The notes below the pieces were generated by a model. That model did no database searches and had not been told where the DNA came from. It saw only the letters and a program-made list of their open reading frames with translations. From the NCBI RefSeq assembly GCF_000146345.1, contig NZ_GL397071.1, forward strand, positions 1,520,632 through 1,584,631: 64,000 nucleotides of DNA. The letters are read 5' to 3'. Every line of letters begins with the position of its first letter. Position 1 is the first letter of the stretch. Made by a program: the position numbers and the translations under genes. The DNA comes from Peptoniphilus duerdenii ATCC BAA-1640 (GTDB lineage Bacteria > Bacillota > Clostridia > Tissierellales > Peptoniphilaceae). Shown here piece by piece: positions 28,945 through 37,707 of the stretch.

Positions 28945-30100
28945 AATTGCTATAATTTTTATATCGGTTTTTCTAATAGCTTCATCAATTCTTTCATATT
29001 TTTGTTATAAAAACTATGAAGGCTTAGGATCATTTATAAATACTGAAAAATCAAATAAAACTACGCATGAAAAGAAAATTGAAGAATTAGATAAAAAAAT
29101 TTCTGATTTAAATAATGAAAAGGAAGCCATTTCGGATAAGATAAAAAGTATAAGTGAAGAAGCTGCTAAACTATCACAGTATGAAAATTTTGTAGACACA
29201 AAGTCGCTGATATTTGAGCTTGACGATTACTATCTATCTTTTATAAATTTAAAAATAGATAATGAAATACAAAAGAAATTAAAAGGGGATAGCTCTAATA
29301 TTAAAAATATAGAGACCACATATTTCGATAATTCATCTGTAAATTCTAAAGTGATAGCTGAAAGAAATGAAACTTATGTATCTTTAAAGACTAGTTTTGA
29401 CGCGACTAATAAAATAAATGAAAAAGTAGCTGAGCTATCTCACGTTTTAAAAAAGCGTGAAGGAATGATAAAACTACTAGATGATACAAATTTTTTCTTT
29501 AGAGACAGAGCTGCAAAAGGAATAGCTGAATATAAAAGCAAGTACAGTGCAAGTTTTAAACCAGAGGACTTCTCAAGTAGAGTTTCTAATATTTTAAATT
29601 TAAAAAGTAATGCAATTGGTCTATACGACAATATTTTATACGCAGCTAATGAAAATTTGGAATTTATAAATAATCTTAGAGAAAATCAAATAAGTGAAGT
29701 TTCAAGAATTGGAAAACTACCAACGATTGATTCAAAAAACAACAACAGTGGAGAAATAGAAAGTCAAAAGAATTCCATGATTTTTGCTTTAGATACAATA
29801 TCTTCAAATATTAATTATTTAAATGGTTATAATATTCTAGATAGGACTGTGAGTGAAAATAATAAAAATATAGTACTTAGATATCTTTTTGATAATAGAG
29901 GACGAATTCTTATTATTCAAGAAAAGTCAACTGGAGTAGCTAACCTGTATTATTTTGGTTCTGATGGAATGCCATTTGCTATGACTAATTTAAAACAGTT
30001 TGAAATAACATATTTGAATAAAAACAATAAAAAAGATTTAAATATTATTAATAAGGCTTTAAAATATAATAATCCTTTTAAAAATATCTTAAGTAATTAA
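28934..30100 (+). CDS. membrane-anchored coiled-coil protein, function unknown
   Basis: The 388 residues have one N-terminal membrane helix (about 5-24), a coiled coil (about 45-85) and a helical middle region. The C-terminal 80 residues look like a small beta domain (LRYLFDNRGRILIIQEKS, then ANLYYFGSDGMPFAM). No known domain is recognised. AGGAGG precedes ATG 28934 inside the end of the previous gene. A terminator follows at once, so this is the last gene of the aspS unit. Confidence 0.75.
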   Translation: MKNRIAIIFISVFLIASSILSYFCYKNYEGLGSFINTEKSNKTTHEKKIEELDKKISDLNNEKEAISDKIKSISEEAAKLSQYENFVDTKSLIFELDDYYLSFINLKIDNEIQKKLKGDSSNIKNIETTYFDNSSVNSKVIAERNETYVSLKTSFDATNKINEKVAELSHVLKKREGMIKLLDDTNFFFRDRAAKGIAEYKSKYSASFKPEDFSSRVSNILNLKSNAIGLYDNILYAANENLEFINNLRENQISEVSRIGKLPTIDSKNNNSGEIESQKNSMIFALDTISSNINYLNGYNILDRTVSENNKNIVLRYLFDNRGRILIIQEKSTGVANLYYFGSDGMPFAMTNLKQFEITYLNKNNKKDLNIINKALKYNNPFKNILSN

Positions 30101-30119
30101 ACCGCGATAGCGGTTTTTT
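30100..30119 (+). terminator. terminator of the aspS operon
   Basis: AACCGC and GCGGTT form a 6-bp stem around a GATA loop, followed by six T. The stem starts on the last base of the stop codon. Confidence 0.8.
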
Positions 30120-30204
30120 AATTTAAATTTAAAATTATGTTAAATAAATGGAATATATTATTTAATCTAAAGCTACAAACCTTTATTTTATAAGGTTCTA
30201 TTAA

Positions 30205-30233
30205 TTGCAACTATATTTTTTAAATGATATAAT
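30205..30233 (+). promoter_or_regulatory. promoter of der and the following operon
   Basis: TTGCAA at 30205-30210 and TATAAT at 30228-30233 are separated by 17 bases. A short inverted repeat, AACCTT/AAGGTT, lies just upstream at 30178-30197. Confidence 0.8.
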
Positions 30234-30254
30234 TCTAATAGAATGGAGGTTATT

Positions 30255-31571
30255 ATGGAAAAACCCATTGTATCGATTATTGGAAAACCAAATGTTGGTA
30301 AATCAACACTTTTTAATAAAATTGTAGGAAGAAAAATATCTATTACAGAAGACACACCAGGAGTTACTAGGGATAGAATTTATAGCGATGCATCTTGGCA
30401 AGGCAGGAAGTTTTTATTAGTTGACACTGGAGGATTGGACTTAAAAGATGAAGATATCTTTATGTCTAGCATAAAAGGTCAAGCTGATTTAGCATTAGAG
30501 ACTTCGGATGTAATTATATTTGTACTTGATGGTATTCACGGACTATCTCCAACAGATGTAGATATTGCAAAATACCTTAGAAGATCTAATAAAAAAATAA
30601 TCCTATGCATAAACAAATATGACTCTAAGTCAGCTAAAGATAATTACTATGATTTTTTTGAACTAGGATTAGGTATTCCTGTTTTAATATCAGCAGAACA
30701 AGGAACTGGAGTAGGAGACCTTTTAGATATAGTAACTTCAGAATTTGAAATAGATACAAGTGATGAATATGACGAAACTGTAAGGGTAACTCTTATTGGT
30801 AAACCAAATGTAGGTAAAAGTTCACTTATCAACTTTATATTAGGAGAAGAAAGATCAATAGTTACTGATATTCCAGGAACTACAAGAGACTCTATTGACT
30901 CTCATTTTATCTACAAGGACACTGAGCTAACTCTTGTGGACACTGCAGGGCTAAGAAAAAAGAAAAAAATTAACGAAGCAGTTGAAAGGTATTCAGTTAT
31001 AAGAACACTTACTGCTATTGAAAGATCTAATGTATGCATTCTACTAATTGACGCTGAAGAAGGAGTAAGTGAACAAGACTCTAAAATTGTTGGTTATGCT
31101 CATGATAATAATAAAGCGATAGTTGTAGCTGTAAACAAATGGGATGCGGTTACAAAAGACAACGATTCAATTAAAAAATATGAAAAATCTATAAGGGAAA
31201 GATTGCCATTTATAAACTATGCACCTATCATATTTATATCAGCACTAACAGGACAAAGAGTCGATAAACTACTAGATACTGTATTAATTGCAAATAACAA
31301 TTACAATCACAGAATAAAGACATCTGTGTTAAATGAAATACTAAATAAAGCTGTCCTTATGAACCAACCTCCTTCTGATAAAGGAAAGAGAGGAAGACTT
31401 TACTTCGGACAACAAGTTGCTACTAGACCTCCTAGATTTTTATTAAGTGTAAATGATAAAGAATTGTTCCATTTTTCTTATATAAGATATATAGAAAACC
31501 AAATTAGAGAATCATATTCATTTATTGGAACACCAATTAAAATTGATCTTAAAAATAGGAGTGGTGATTGA
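30255..31571 (+). CDS. der: ribosome biogenesis GTPase Der (EngA)
   Basis: Der assembles the 50S subunit. The 438 residues carry two tandem GTPase domains, each with GKPNVGKS, DTAG/DTGG and NKxD motifs (NKYD and NKWD), and a C-terminal KH-like domain. ATG 30255 is chosen over 30243 because GGAGGT at 30246 lies correctly before it. It is the first gene of a long run through plsY, gpsA and the sepF cluster. Confidence 0.97.
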   Translation: MEKPIVSIIGKPNVGKSTLFNKIVGRKISITEDTPGVTRDRIYSDASWQGRKFLLVDTGGLDLKDEDIFMSSIKGQADLALETSDVIIFVLDGIHGLSPTDVDIAKYLRRSNKKIILCINKYDSKSAKDNYYDFFELGLGIPVLISAEQGTGVGDLLDIVTSEFEIDTSDEYDETVRVTLIGKPNVGKSSLINFILGEERSIVTDIPGTTRDSIDSHFIYKDTELTLVDTAGLRKKKKINEAVERYSVIRTLTAIERSNVCILLIDAEEGVSEQDSKIVGYAHDNNKAIVVAVNKWDAVTKDNDSIKKYEKSIRERLPFINYAPIIFISALTGQRVDKLLDTVLIANNNYNHRIKTSVLNEILNKAVLMNQPPSDKGKRGRLYFGQQVATRPPRFLLSVNDKELFHFSYIRYIENQIRESYSFIGTPIKIDLKNRSGD

Positions 31572-32155
31572 TGAATGTATTTCTCACTCTTATAATTTCA
31601 TATTTAGTGGGATCTATCTCCGGTTCTTTTATTTTAGGCAAATATTATCTACACAAAGATGTTCGTAAATATGGTTCAGGAAATGCAGGAACAACCAATG
31701 CGATTAGAGTTTTTGGTAAGAAGATTGGTATTTTAACATTTATAATTGATATGTTAAAAGGATCTCTAGTCGCTTATATGCTTATGAAATATAATAGGGA
31801 ATTTCTATTTCTAGGAATTTTATTTGCAATCTTAGGACACGATTATCCATTTTATATGAAGTTTAAGGGCGGAAAGGGAATTGCCACTACTTTTGGAGCA
31901 TTTTTTATAATTAATCCATTGTGGTCATCAATTGCTTTTCTAATCCTATTATTGATAGGGAGATTTACTGGCTATGTATCAGTAGGCTCATTGGTGTTTT
32001 TATTTTTAAACTTTGTGTTCCAAATTTTAACAACTAGTTTAAATAAAAATGAAATAATAATACTTTTGTTAATTACAATATTAGGAATTGTAAGACATAG
32101 ATCAAACATCAAAAGACTAATAAATAGAAACGAACTTAAAAGCAGGAGGAAATAA
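31571..32155 (+). CDS. plsY: glycerol-3-phosphate acyltransferase PlsY
   Basis: PlsY transfers the acyl group of acyl-phosphate, made by PlsX (37708), to glycerol-3-phosphate. The 194-residue membrane protein carries the three motifs GSxxxG/KYGSGNAGTTN, DMLKGS and KFKGGKGIATTFG. ATG at 31571 overlaps the der stop; TTG at 31568 is a possible alternative. It overlaps gpsA by one base, joining the two steps that supply and acylate glycerol-3-phosphate. Confidence 0.94.
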   Translation: MNVFLTLIISYLVGSISGSFILGKYYLHKDVRKYGSGNAGTTNAIRVFGKKIGILTFIIDMLKGSLVAYMLMKYNREFLFLGILFAILGHDYPFYMKFKGGKGIATTFGAFFIINPLWSSIAFLILLLIGRFTGYVSVGSLVFLFLNFVFQILTTSLNKNEIIILLLITILGIVRHRSNIKRLINRNELKSRRK

Positions 32156-33150
32156 TGAAGATTTCAATAGTAGGAGGCGGAAGCTGGGGAACTGCTATTT
32201 GTTACTTGATTTCAAAAAAATATAAACCAATTTTTTATATTAGAGATAAAGAAGTTTGTGAAACCCTAGCTAAAACAGGAGAAAATAAAAAATACTTACC
32301 AGGAACTTTTATTGAAAATGCAAACTTCACGAACTCTCTAGAAGATATCAAGGATTCCGATATAATTATCTTAGCTACACCTTCATCCTCATTTAAAGAA
32401 ATGCTTTCTAAAATAAATAAATATACAAAAAAAGAAACGATAATTGCAAGTTTAGCAAAAGGGTTTGAAGAAGAAACTCATAAAAGACTTTCTGAAGTTG
32501 CGAAAGAGTACACATCTAATCCTTTTGTAGTTGTATCTGGTCCTTCTCATGCGGAAGAAGTTGGAAAAGATATTCCCACTGCAATAGTTGCATCTTCAGC
32601 TGATTTAGAAGCTATGAATAAGGTTCAAGAAGTATTTTCTTCGCCTGTATTTAGAGTGTATACAAATCCTGATTTAATAGGAGTTGAAATAGGCGGCGCT
32701 CTTAAAAATATAATAGCTCTTGCAGCTGGAATGAGCGATGGGCTAGGATACGGAGACAACACAAAAGCAGCTCTTATGACTAGAGGAATGTATGAAATGA
32801 GCAAACTTGGCTTAAAGTTAGGAGCAAATCCTCACACATTTAACGGATTATCTGGAATGGGCGACCTTATAGTAACTTGTACATCTATGCATTCTAGAAA
32901 TAGAAGGTGTGGAATATTAATAGGTGAAGGACATTCAATAGATGAATCAATTAAAGAAGTTGGACAAGTTGTAGAAGGAATAAAGACGACAAAAGCTGCG
33001 TATCTTCTATCTAAAGATTATAATGTGGAGATGCCAATAGTAAAAATTTTGTATGAAGTACTTTACAATAATCTAGATCCAAGAGAAGCAGTTGAGTCAC
33101 TTATGACTAGAAAACATAAAGAAGAAATCGAAGAGGTTTTCTTTGAATAG
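32155..33150 (+). CDS. gpsA: glycerol-3-phosphate dehydrogenase [NAD(P)+]
   Basis: GpsA reduces dihydroxyacetone phosphate to glycerol-3-phosphate for phospholipid synthesis. In 331 residues it shows the nucleotide-binding GGGSWGTA at the N terminus, the VSGPSHAEEV segment, the catalytic lysine region IGGALKNIIALAAG and GLSGMGDLIVTCTS. GGAGG precedes the ATG. It overlaps the next gene by eight bases. Confidence 0.97.
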   Translation: MKISIVGGGSWGTAICYLISKKYKPIFYIRDKEVCETLAKTGENKKYLPGTFIENANFTNSLEDIKDSDIIILATPSSSFKEMLSKINKYTKKETIIASLAKGFEEETHKRLSEVAKEYTSNPFVVVSGPSHAEEVGKDIPTAIVASSADLEAMNKVQEVFSSPVFRVYTNPDLIGVEIGGALKNIIALAAGMSDGLGYGDNTKAALMTRGMYEMSKLGLKLGANPHTFNGLSGMGDLIVTCTSMHSRNRRCGILIGEGHSIDESIKEVGQVVEGIKTTKAAYLLSKDYNVEMPIVKILYEVLYNNLDPREAVESLMTRKHKEEIEEVFFE

Positions 33151-34411
33151 AATGAATATTAAAAAATTTAACTTAAAAAACAGACGACTATTCTTAACAA
33201 TCATAATAGTATTCTCTATTTTTATTATAGGTAGAGTGATATCAAGAAGATCTTACCTAAGCCACAGCACCGTTTTTCCTGTACAGACAGTTTACAAGGT
33301 TAATACACGTGCAACGTCTTACTTAGTATATAATGAAAATGTTGTAGATGCATCAATGAACGGGATTGCTGTTTACAATGCTTCAGAAGGACAAAAAGTA
33401 AAGGCAGGTTATGAAATAGCTTCTATTAATTTGATGGATGATGTTAGTGACCTAAAAGATGAACTGATAAAGATAAATGCTGCGATAAATGACAGTGAAA
33501 AGACTAAAGAAAAATCTAATAATTCATTTGAAATTTCGTCAGAAGACATCGCGACTATAAATAGAATTCAAAATTATTTAAAGGACAAATCATTTCAAGA
33601 AGCGATATTAGAAATAAATAGTTTAGACTTAAGTTCAAACCACAATGTAGTCATAACAGATTACAAGAAATATCAAAATTACTCAAAAGAGGAACTAGAA
33701 AAAATGAGAGATGAGCTAATAAAGCAAATCTCTAAATCTAATATAGAATATAGAGCTTCGGATTCTGGAATCATATCATACCTTGTAGATGGATTAGAGG
33801 ATAAGTATAAATATTCACAGGACAATGATTCCTATACCTATGAATATTTAGAAAAAAACAAAAATATGAGGTATAAAGAAACGAGAAATCAAGTTGAAAA
33901 AAATGAGCATTTGTTTAAACTCATTAATAATTTTGAATATAAGATTTTGTTAAAAACTAATAATATAAATCCTATTGAATCCTTAAAAGAAGGCTCTGAA
34001 GTAAAGGTAATTTATAACGATGTGACAGTAGATGCAACAATTTTAACCATCAATAAATCAAAGAATGGTGTTGTTTATGTACTTAAATCAGATAAATTTC
34101 TAGAAAGAATATATGATAAACGAATAAAAGATGTTATATTGAGTGTAAACAGAGAAAAATCATATAAAATTCCGAGCTCTTCACTTGTAAAAAGAGGAAG
34201 TATACATGGAGTTTATGTAGAAGAAATACACGGACTAGTAAGGTTTGTGCCTGTTAATATACTTTCTAGAGTAGGAGATGACGTATTTATTTCTAGAGGT
34301 AATAGAGATTATAAGATTCAGGTAGATAAGGAACTTGAAAGAACAGTCAATGCAAATGATGCAGTTGTAATATATCCAGATACAGTTGAAGATTCTCAAA
34401 TACTAAATTAG
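33143..34411 (+). CDS. HlyD/membrane-fusion-like protein of the sepF cluster
   Basis: This 422-residue protein has an N-terminal membrane helix (about 14-32) and a split barrel-sandwich layout: GIAVYNASEGQKVKAGYEIA resembles the first biotinyl-lipoyl half of HlyD-type adaptors, then a helical section (95-210), then beta-rich C-terminal domains. Similar genes stand just before yggS and sepF in many Clostridia; their function is unknown, and no transporter partner is present. TTG 33143 is preferred to ATG 33152 because GAGG at 33132 fits its spacing. A role at the division site is only inferred from position. Confidence 0.75.
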   Translation: MNRMNIKKFNLKNRRLFLTIIIVFSIFIIGRVISRRSYLSHSTVFPVQTVYKVNTRATSYLVYNENVVDASMNGIAVYNASEGQKVKAGYEIASINLMDDVSDLKDELIKINAAINDSEKTKEKSNNSFEISSEDIATINRIQNYLKDKSFQEAILEINSLDLSSNHNVVITDYKKYQNYSKEELEKMRDELIKQISKSNIEYRASDSGIISYLVDGLEDKYKYSQDNDSYTYEYLEKNKNMRYKETRNQVEKNEHLFKLINNFEYKILLKTNNINPIESLKEGSEVKVIYNDVTVDATILTINKSKNGVVYVLKSDKFLERIYDKRIKDVILSVNREKSYKIPSSSLVKRGSIHGVYVEEIHGLVRFVPVNILSRVGDDVFISRGNRDYKIQVDKELERTVNANDAVVIYPDTVEDSQILN

Positions 34412-34423
34412 GGGGAATAAATA

Positions 34424-35110
34424 GTGGATATAAAAAGAAATTTAGAAGATGTTTTAAAAAAAATAGAAATTGCTGAAAAAAAATCAATTTCTGGCGAAAA
34501 AGTTGAGCTGATAGCGGTTACAAAAACACATGGAATTGATATAATAAAAGAAGCAATAGAATTAGGAGTCACCGATATAGGTGAAAATAAAGTTCAAGAA
34601 TTTACAACAAAGTATGAAAAATTAGGTAATGATGTTAATTTTCATATGATTGGTACTTTACAATCAAATAAGGTAAAATATATATATGACAAAGCTAAAC
34701 TAATACATTCCTTAGACAGAATGTCACTTGCTAAGGAAATTGAAAGAAAAGCACAAGCTTCAAATATAATTGTAAATTGTTTGGTTCAAGTAAATATATC
34801 CAATGAAGAATCTAAAGGTGGAGTATCTTTTTCCGAAACTGAAAAATTCATAGAATCACTTCTAGATTTTAAAAATTTAAAAATTGTTGGACTAATGGGA
34901 ATTGCAAAGAATACTGATGATCTATCAGAAATTAGAGACTCATTTAGAAGACTTTATAACTTAAAGGAAAAAATAAAAAAACAAAACATAGAAGAATTAG
35001 AAATGAAATATCTATCTATGGGAATGAGCTCGGATTTTGAAATGGCTATTGAAGAAGGATCCAATATGGTTAGAATAGGTTCTAGCATATTTGGAAAGAG
35101 AGATTATTAA
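34424..35110 (+). CDS. yggS: YggS family pyridoxal phosphate homeostasis protein
   Basis: The 228-residue PLP-binding barrel carries the lysine in LIAVTKTHG and the motifs GENKVQEF, FHMIGTLQSNK and LSMGMSSDFEMAIEEGS. YggS/YlmE proteins regulate free PLP and have no known catalysis. GTG at 34424 follows GGGGGA. The yggS-sepF-ylmH order matches ylmE-ylmF-ylmH of Gram-positives. Confidence 0.95.
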   Translation: MDIKRNLEDVLKKIEIAEKKSISGEKVELIAVTKTHGIDIIKEAIELGVTDIGENKVQEFTTKYEKLGNDVNFHMIGTLQSNKVKYIYDKAKLIHSLDRMSLAKEIERKAQASNIIVNCLVQVNISNEESKGGVSFSETEKFIESLLDFKNLKIVGLMGIAKNTDDLSEIRDSFRRLYNLKEKIKKQNIEELEMKYLSMGMSSDFEMAIEEGSNMVRIGSSIFGKRDY

Positions 35111-35121
35111 GGAGGATTAAA

Positions 35122-35568
35122 ATGGCAGAAATGTGGGGAAAGTTTAAAAGATTAATTGGTTTTGGTGACGATGAGTATTATGAAGATGATGATTATTCAA
35201 ACGAAAGTGAAAGTTATGCTCTAGAAACAGAAGTTAAGCCAGAAAAAGCACAAGAGTCAAGCAGAATAACTAGACCATCAAGAGTGAGTCACTCAGAACT
35301 TGTAATAACTGTTCACGAACCATTAACTTATGATGAATCAGCTAAAGTAGTTGACGATTTAAGAGAAAATAAAGCAGTTGTTTTGAATTTTGAACAACTT
35401 GAAGTAGATGTAAAAAAAGCTATTTTTGATTTCGTAAGTGGAGCAGTTTATGCTTTAGACGGTAAGCTACAAAAGGTAAATAAAGATATTTTCGTAATAG
35501 CACCAAGCAAAGTTGAAATTGATGGTCTAAAAGAAGAACTTAAAAATCAAGGAATGTTTCCTTGGTAA
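35122..35568 (+). CDS. sepF: cell division protein SepF
   Basis: SepF anchors FtsZ to the membrane and sets septum shape. The 148 residues show an N-terminal amphipathic segment (MWGKFKRLIGFG), an acidic linker and the dimerising SepF core (VHEPLTYDESAKVVDDLR, then FVSGAVYALDGKLQKV). GGAGG precedes ATG 35122. The last seven bases overlap ylmH. Confidence 0.96.
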   Translation: MAEMWGKFKRLIGFGDDEYYEDDDYSNESESYALETEVKPEKAQESSRITRPSRVSHSELVITVHEPLTYDESAKVVDDLRENKAVVLNFEQLEVDVKKAIFDFVSGAVYALDGKLQKVNKDIFVIAPSKVEIDGLKEELKNQGMFPW

Positions 35569-36311
35569 ACCTTGACTTTATCCAAGATAATAGTTTAAAG
35601 GAAAAGTTAAAACAAACGATTGAAAAAATTGAAATAGCCGATAAATCAAATAGGTCAATAGATACAGATTTTTTAGATCCATATGAAAGATCTATTATTA
35701 GACCAATCATTGGTCATAATTTAGAGTACTATGAAGATGGTGGATATGATGAAGCTGAGAGAAAAATAATTCAGATTTATCCACCCTATATAGAACGCAC
35801 AGAAAAACTTAGTATAATAAAAATAATTTCAAAAAACAAGATAAGCCATAGAGAAATTTTAGGTTCTGTGCTAGGGCTTGGTTTAGTGCGTGAAAAAATT
35901 GGTGATATAGTTTCAAATGGAGACTTTGAACACTATTTGATTGTGAAAAATGAACTCGCGAATTATATTCATTCTAATTTAGAAAAAGTAGGAAATTATA
36001 AAATAAATATATCTTTTTCAGATAAAGTTGTATGTTCTGAAAAGAAATTTGTCTCAAGGGAATTTGTTGTAAAATCAAAAAGACTTGATTTATTCATATC
36101 AAAAGCTTTTGCAATAAGAAGAGATCTTGCAAAATCCTACATAGAAAATGGTTTTTGTAAAGTAAATTTTGCACCTATCAAATCAGCATCAAGTTTAATT
36201 AACGAAGGTGACTTAGTTTCACTGAGAGGCTATGGAAGAGTTTTTTATGCAGAAGATCTTGGTATGAGTAAAAAAGATAATTATTTTATACGAGCTAAGT
36301 TTCCGGTTTAG
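35562..36311 (+). CDS. ylmH: YlmH S4-domain RNA-binding protein
   Basis: The 249-residue protein has an N-terminal YlmH domain (about 30-165) and a C-terminal S4 domain (about 175-245: KRLDLFISKAFAIRRDLAKS, then GDLVSLRGYG). YlmH has been linked to ribosome quality control in parallel to RqcP, and to division only by gene order. The start is TTG at 35562 with GGAA upstream. It stands nine bases before lspA; no DivIVA gene follows, unlike in Bacillus. Confidence 0.9.
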   Translation: MVNLDFIQDNSLKEKLKQTIEKIEIADKSNRSIDTDFLDPYERSIIRPIIGHNLEYYEDGGYDEAERKIIQIYPPYIERTEKLSIIKIISKNKISHREILGSVLGLGLVREKIGDIVSNGDFEHYLIVKNELANYIHSNLEKVGNYKINISFSDKVVCSEKKFVSREFVVKSKRLDLFISKAFAIRRDLAKSYIENGFCKVNFAPIKSASSLINEGDLVSLRGYGRVFYAEDLGMSKKDNYFIRAKFPV

Positions 36312-36319
36312 GAGGTAGT

Positions 36320-36790
36320 ATGCCTATATTTTTCTTTGTAGTTTTGCTAGTTATGATGGATCAGCTATCAAAATTTTTTGTAGTTAGTTTTTTAAAAGGA
36401 CAAAGTCCTTATATATTAATAGATGGTTTTTTAAGTTTTTATTATATAGAAAATAGAGGAGCTGCATTTGGCATTCTTCAGAATTCGCAACTTCTCTTTT
36501 CAATCATTACAATTGTAGTTTTACTAGGATTAATGATTTATTTAATAAAAAATTATAAGAGCTCATCTTTATCTACAAAAATCTCTTTAACACTTATAAT
36601 AGCTGGGGCAATTGGTAATTTTATAGACAGATTAAGACTTAAATATGTGATTGACTTTATAAGCTTCAGAATGTTTGGTCATGATTTTGCAGTATTTAAT
36701 CTAGCTGATAGTTTCATTGTAATTGGCACAATTATTGTAATGATTCTGGTAATTCTTCATGAAAATCCAAAAAGGAAGAAAAATGAATAA
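36320..36790 (+). CDS. lspA: signal peptidase II LspA
   Basis: LspA cuts signal peptides from diacylglyceryl-prolipoproteins made by Lgt. The 156-residue four-helix protein shows ENRGAAFGIL and the two catalytic aspartates in GNFIDRL and FNLADSFIVIG. GGAGG precedes ATG 36320. It overlaps the pseudouridine synthase gene by eight bases, the usual lspA-rlu pair of Firmicutes. Confidence 0.97.
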   Translation: MPIFFFVVLLVMMDQLSKFFVVSFLKGQSPYILIDGFLSFYYIENRGAAFGILQNSQLLFSIITIVVLLGLMIYLIKNYKSSSLSTKISLTLIIAGAIGNFIDRLRLKYVIDFISFRMFGHDFAVFNLADSFIVIGTIIVMILVILHENPKRKKNE

Positions 36791-37682
36791 AACATTAGTA
36801 GTCCAGTCACAATATGAAGGTATGAGACTGGATATTTTTTTGAAAGAGGTTTTAGATTATTCAAGATCTAAAATTAATAAAGAAATTAAAAATAAATCTG
36901 TACTTGTAAATGGGGTTTCTGTTAAATCAGGATATATTATTAAGAAAAATGATATTATTACTTTAGAAATTCTTGAAGATCAAGTTAATCTAGAACCCCA
37001 AAAGATTGATTTTAAAATTTTATTTGAAGATGAATATATAATGGTAATATCTAAACCAGAAAATTTAGTTGTACATCCGGGAGCTGGAGTTTTTAGTGAA
37101 ACTCTAGTAAATGGTTTACTAGATTATAATATTAACATCAAAGATATTGGTGAGGAAGATAGACCTGGAATAGTTCATAGGTTAGATAAAGACACTTCCG
37201 GACTTATGATAATTGCAAAAGACGCACTAGCATATAAAAAACTGGTGAATATGTTTAAATACGGCGAAATTCATAAAGAGTATATAGCAATTTTAACAGG
37301 GCATTTAGAAAATGAAATTCGTGTAGATGAACCTATAGGTAGAAATCCAAAAGATAGAAAGTCTTTTACCGTTATATATAGTAATTCAAAAAATGCCATA
37401 AGTACTTTTGTTCCAATAAAATATATGAATGGTTTTACCTTATGTCGTGTTATAATAGAAACGGGAAGAACCCATCAAATAAGAGTTCATGCTAGGTATT
37501 TAAATCATCCTGTGTTAGGAGATTCAATTTATGGATATAAGAATTCTCTGGGCATTAAAACTCAATTGCTACATGCTTATAAGTTGACATTTAATCATCC
37601 AATTACAGGTGAAGAACTTAGCTTTGAAGATGATTTTCCTGATAGGTTTACTAAAGCCTTGGAAAAAATAGATAGATTATAA
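36783..37682 (+). CDS. rluD: RluA/RluD-family pseudouridine synthase
   Basis: The 299 residues have an N-terminal S4 domain (about 12-70) and a catalytic domain with the motif HRLDKDTSGLM, whose aspartate is the nucleophile, plus GRTHQIRVH. The family modifies 23S rRNA uridines; RluD-type is likely from the S4 domain, but target sites are unknown. ATG 36783 with AAGGAAG upstream is preferred over ATG 36759 inside lspA. Confidence 0.92.
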   Translation: MNKTLVVQSQYEGMRLDIFLKEVLDYSRSKINKEIKNKSVLVNGVSVKSGYIIKKNDIITLEILEDQVNLEPQKIDFKILFEDEYIMVISKPENLVVHPGAGVFSETLVNGLLDYNINIKDIGEEDRPGIVHRLDKDTSGLMIIAKDALAYKKLVNMFKYGEIHKEYIAILTGHLENEIRVDEPIGRNPKDRKSFTVIYSNSKNAISTFVPIKYMNGFTLCRVIIETGRTHQIRVHARYLNHPVLGDSIYGYKNSLGIKTQLLHAYKLTFNHPITGEELSFEDDFPDRFTKALEKIDRL

Positions 37683-37707
37683 AATTATTTATTAATTTGG
37701 AGGATAT

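Noticed and set aside
30178-30197. Hairpin AACCTT/AAGGTT as a second terminator
   Set aside because: The stem is only 6 bp, lacks a T run and lies next to the der promoter; at most a weak operator.
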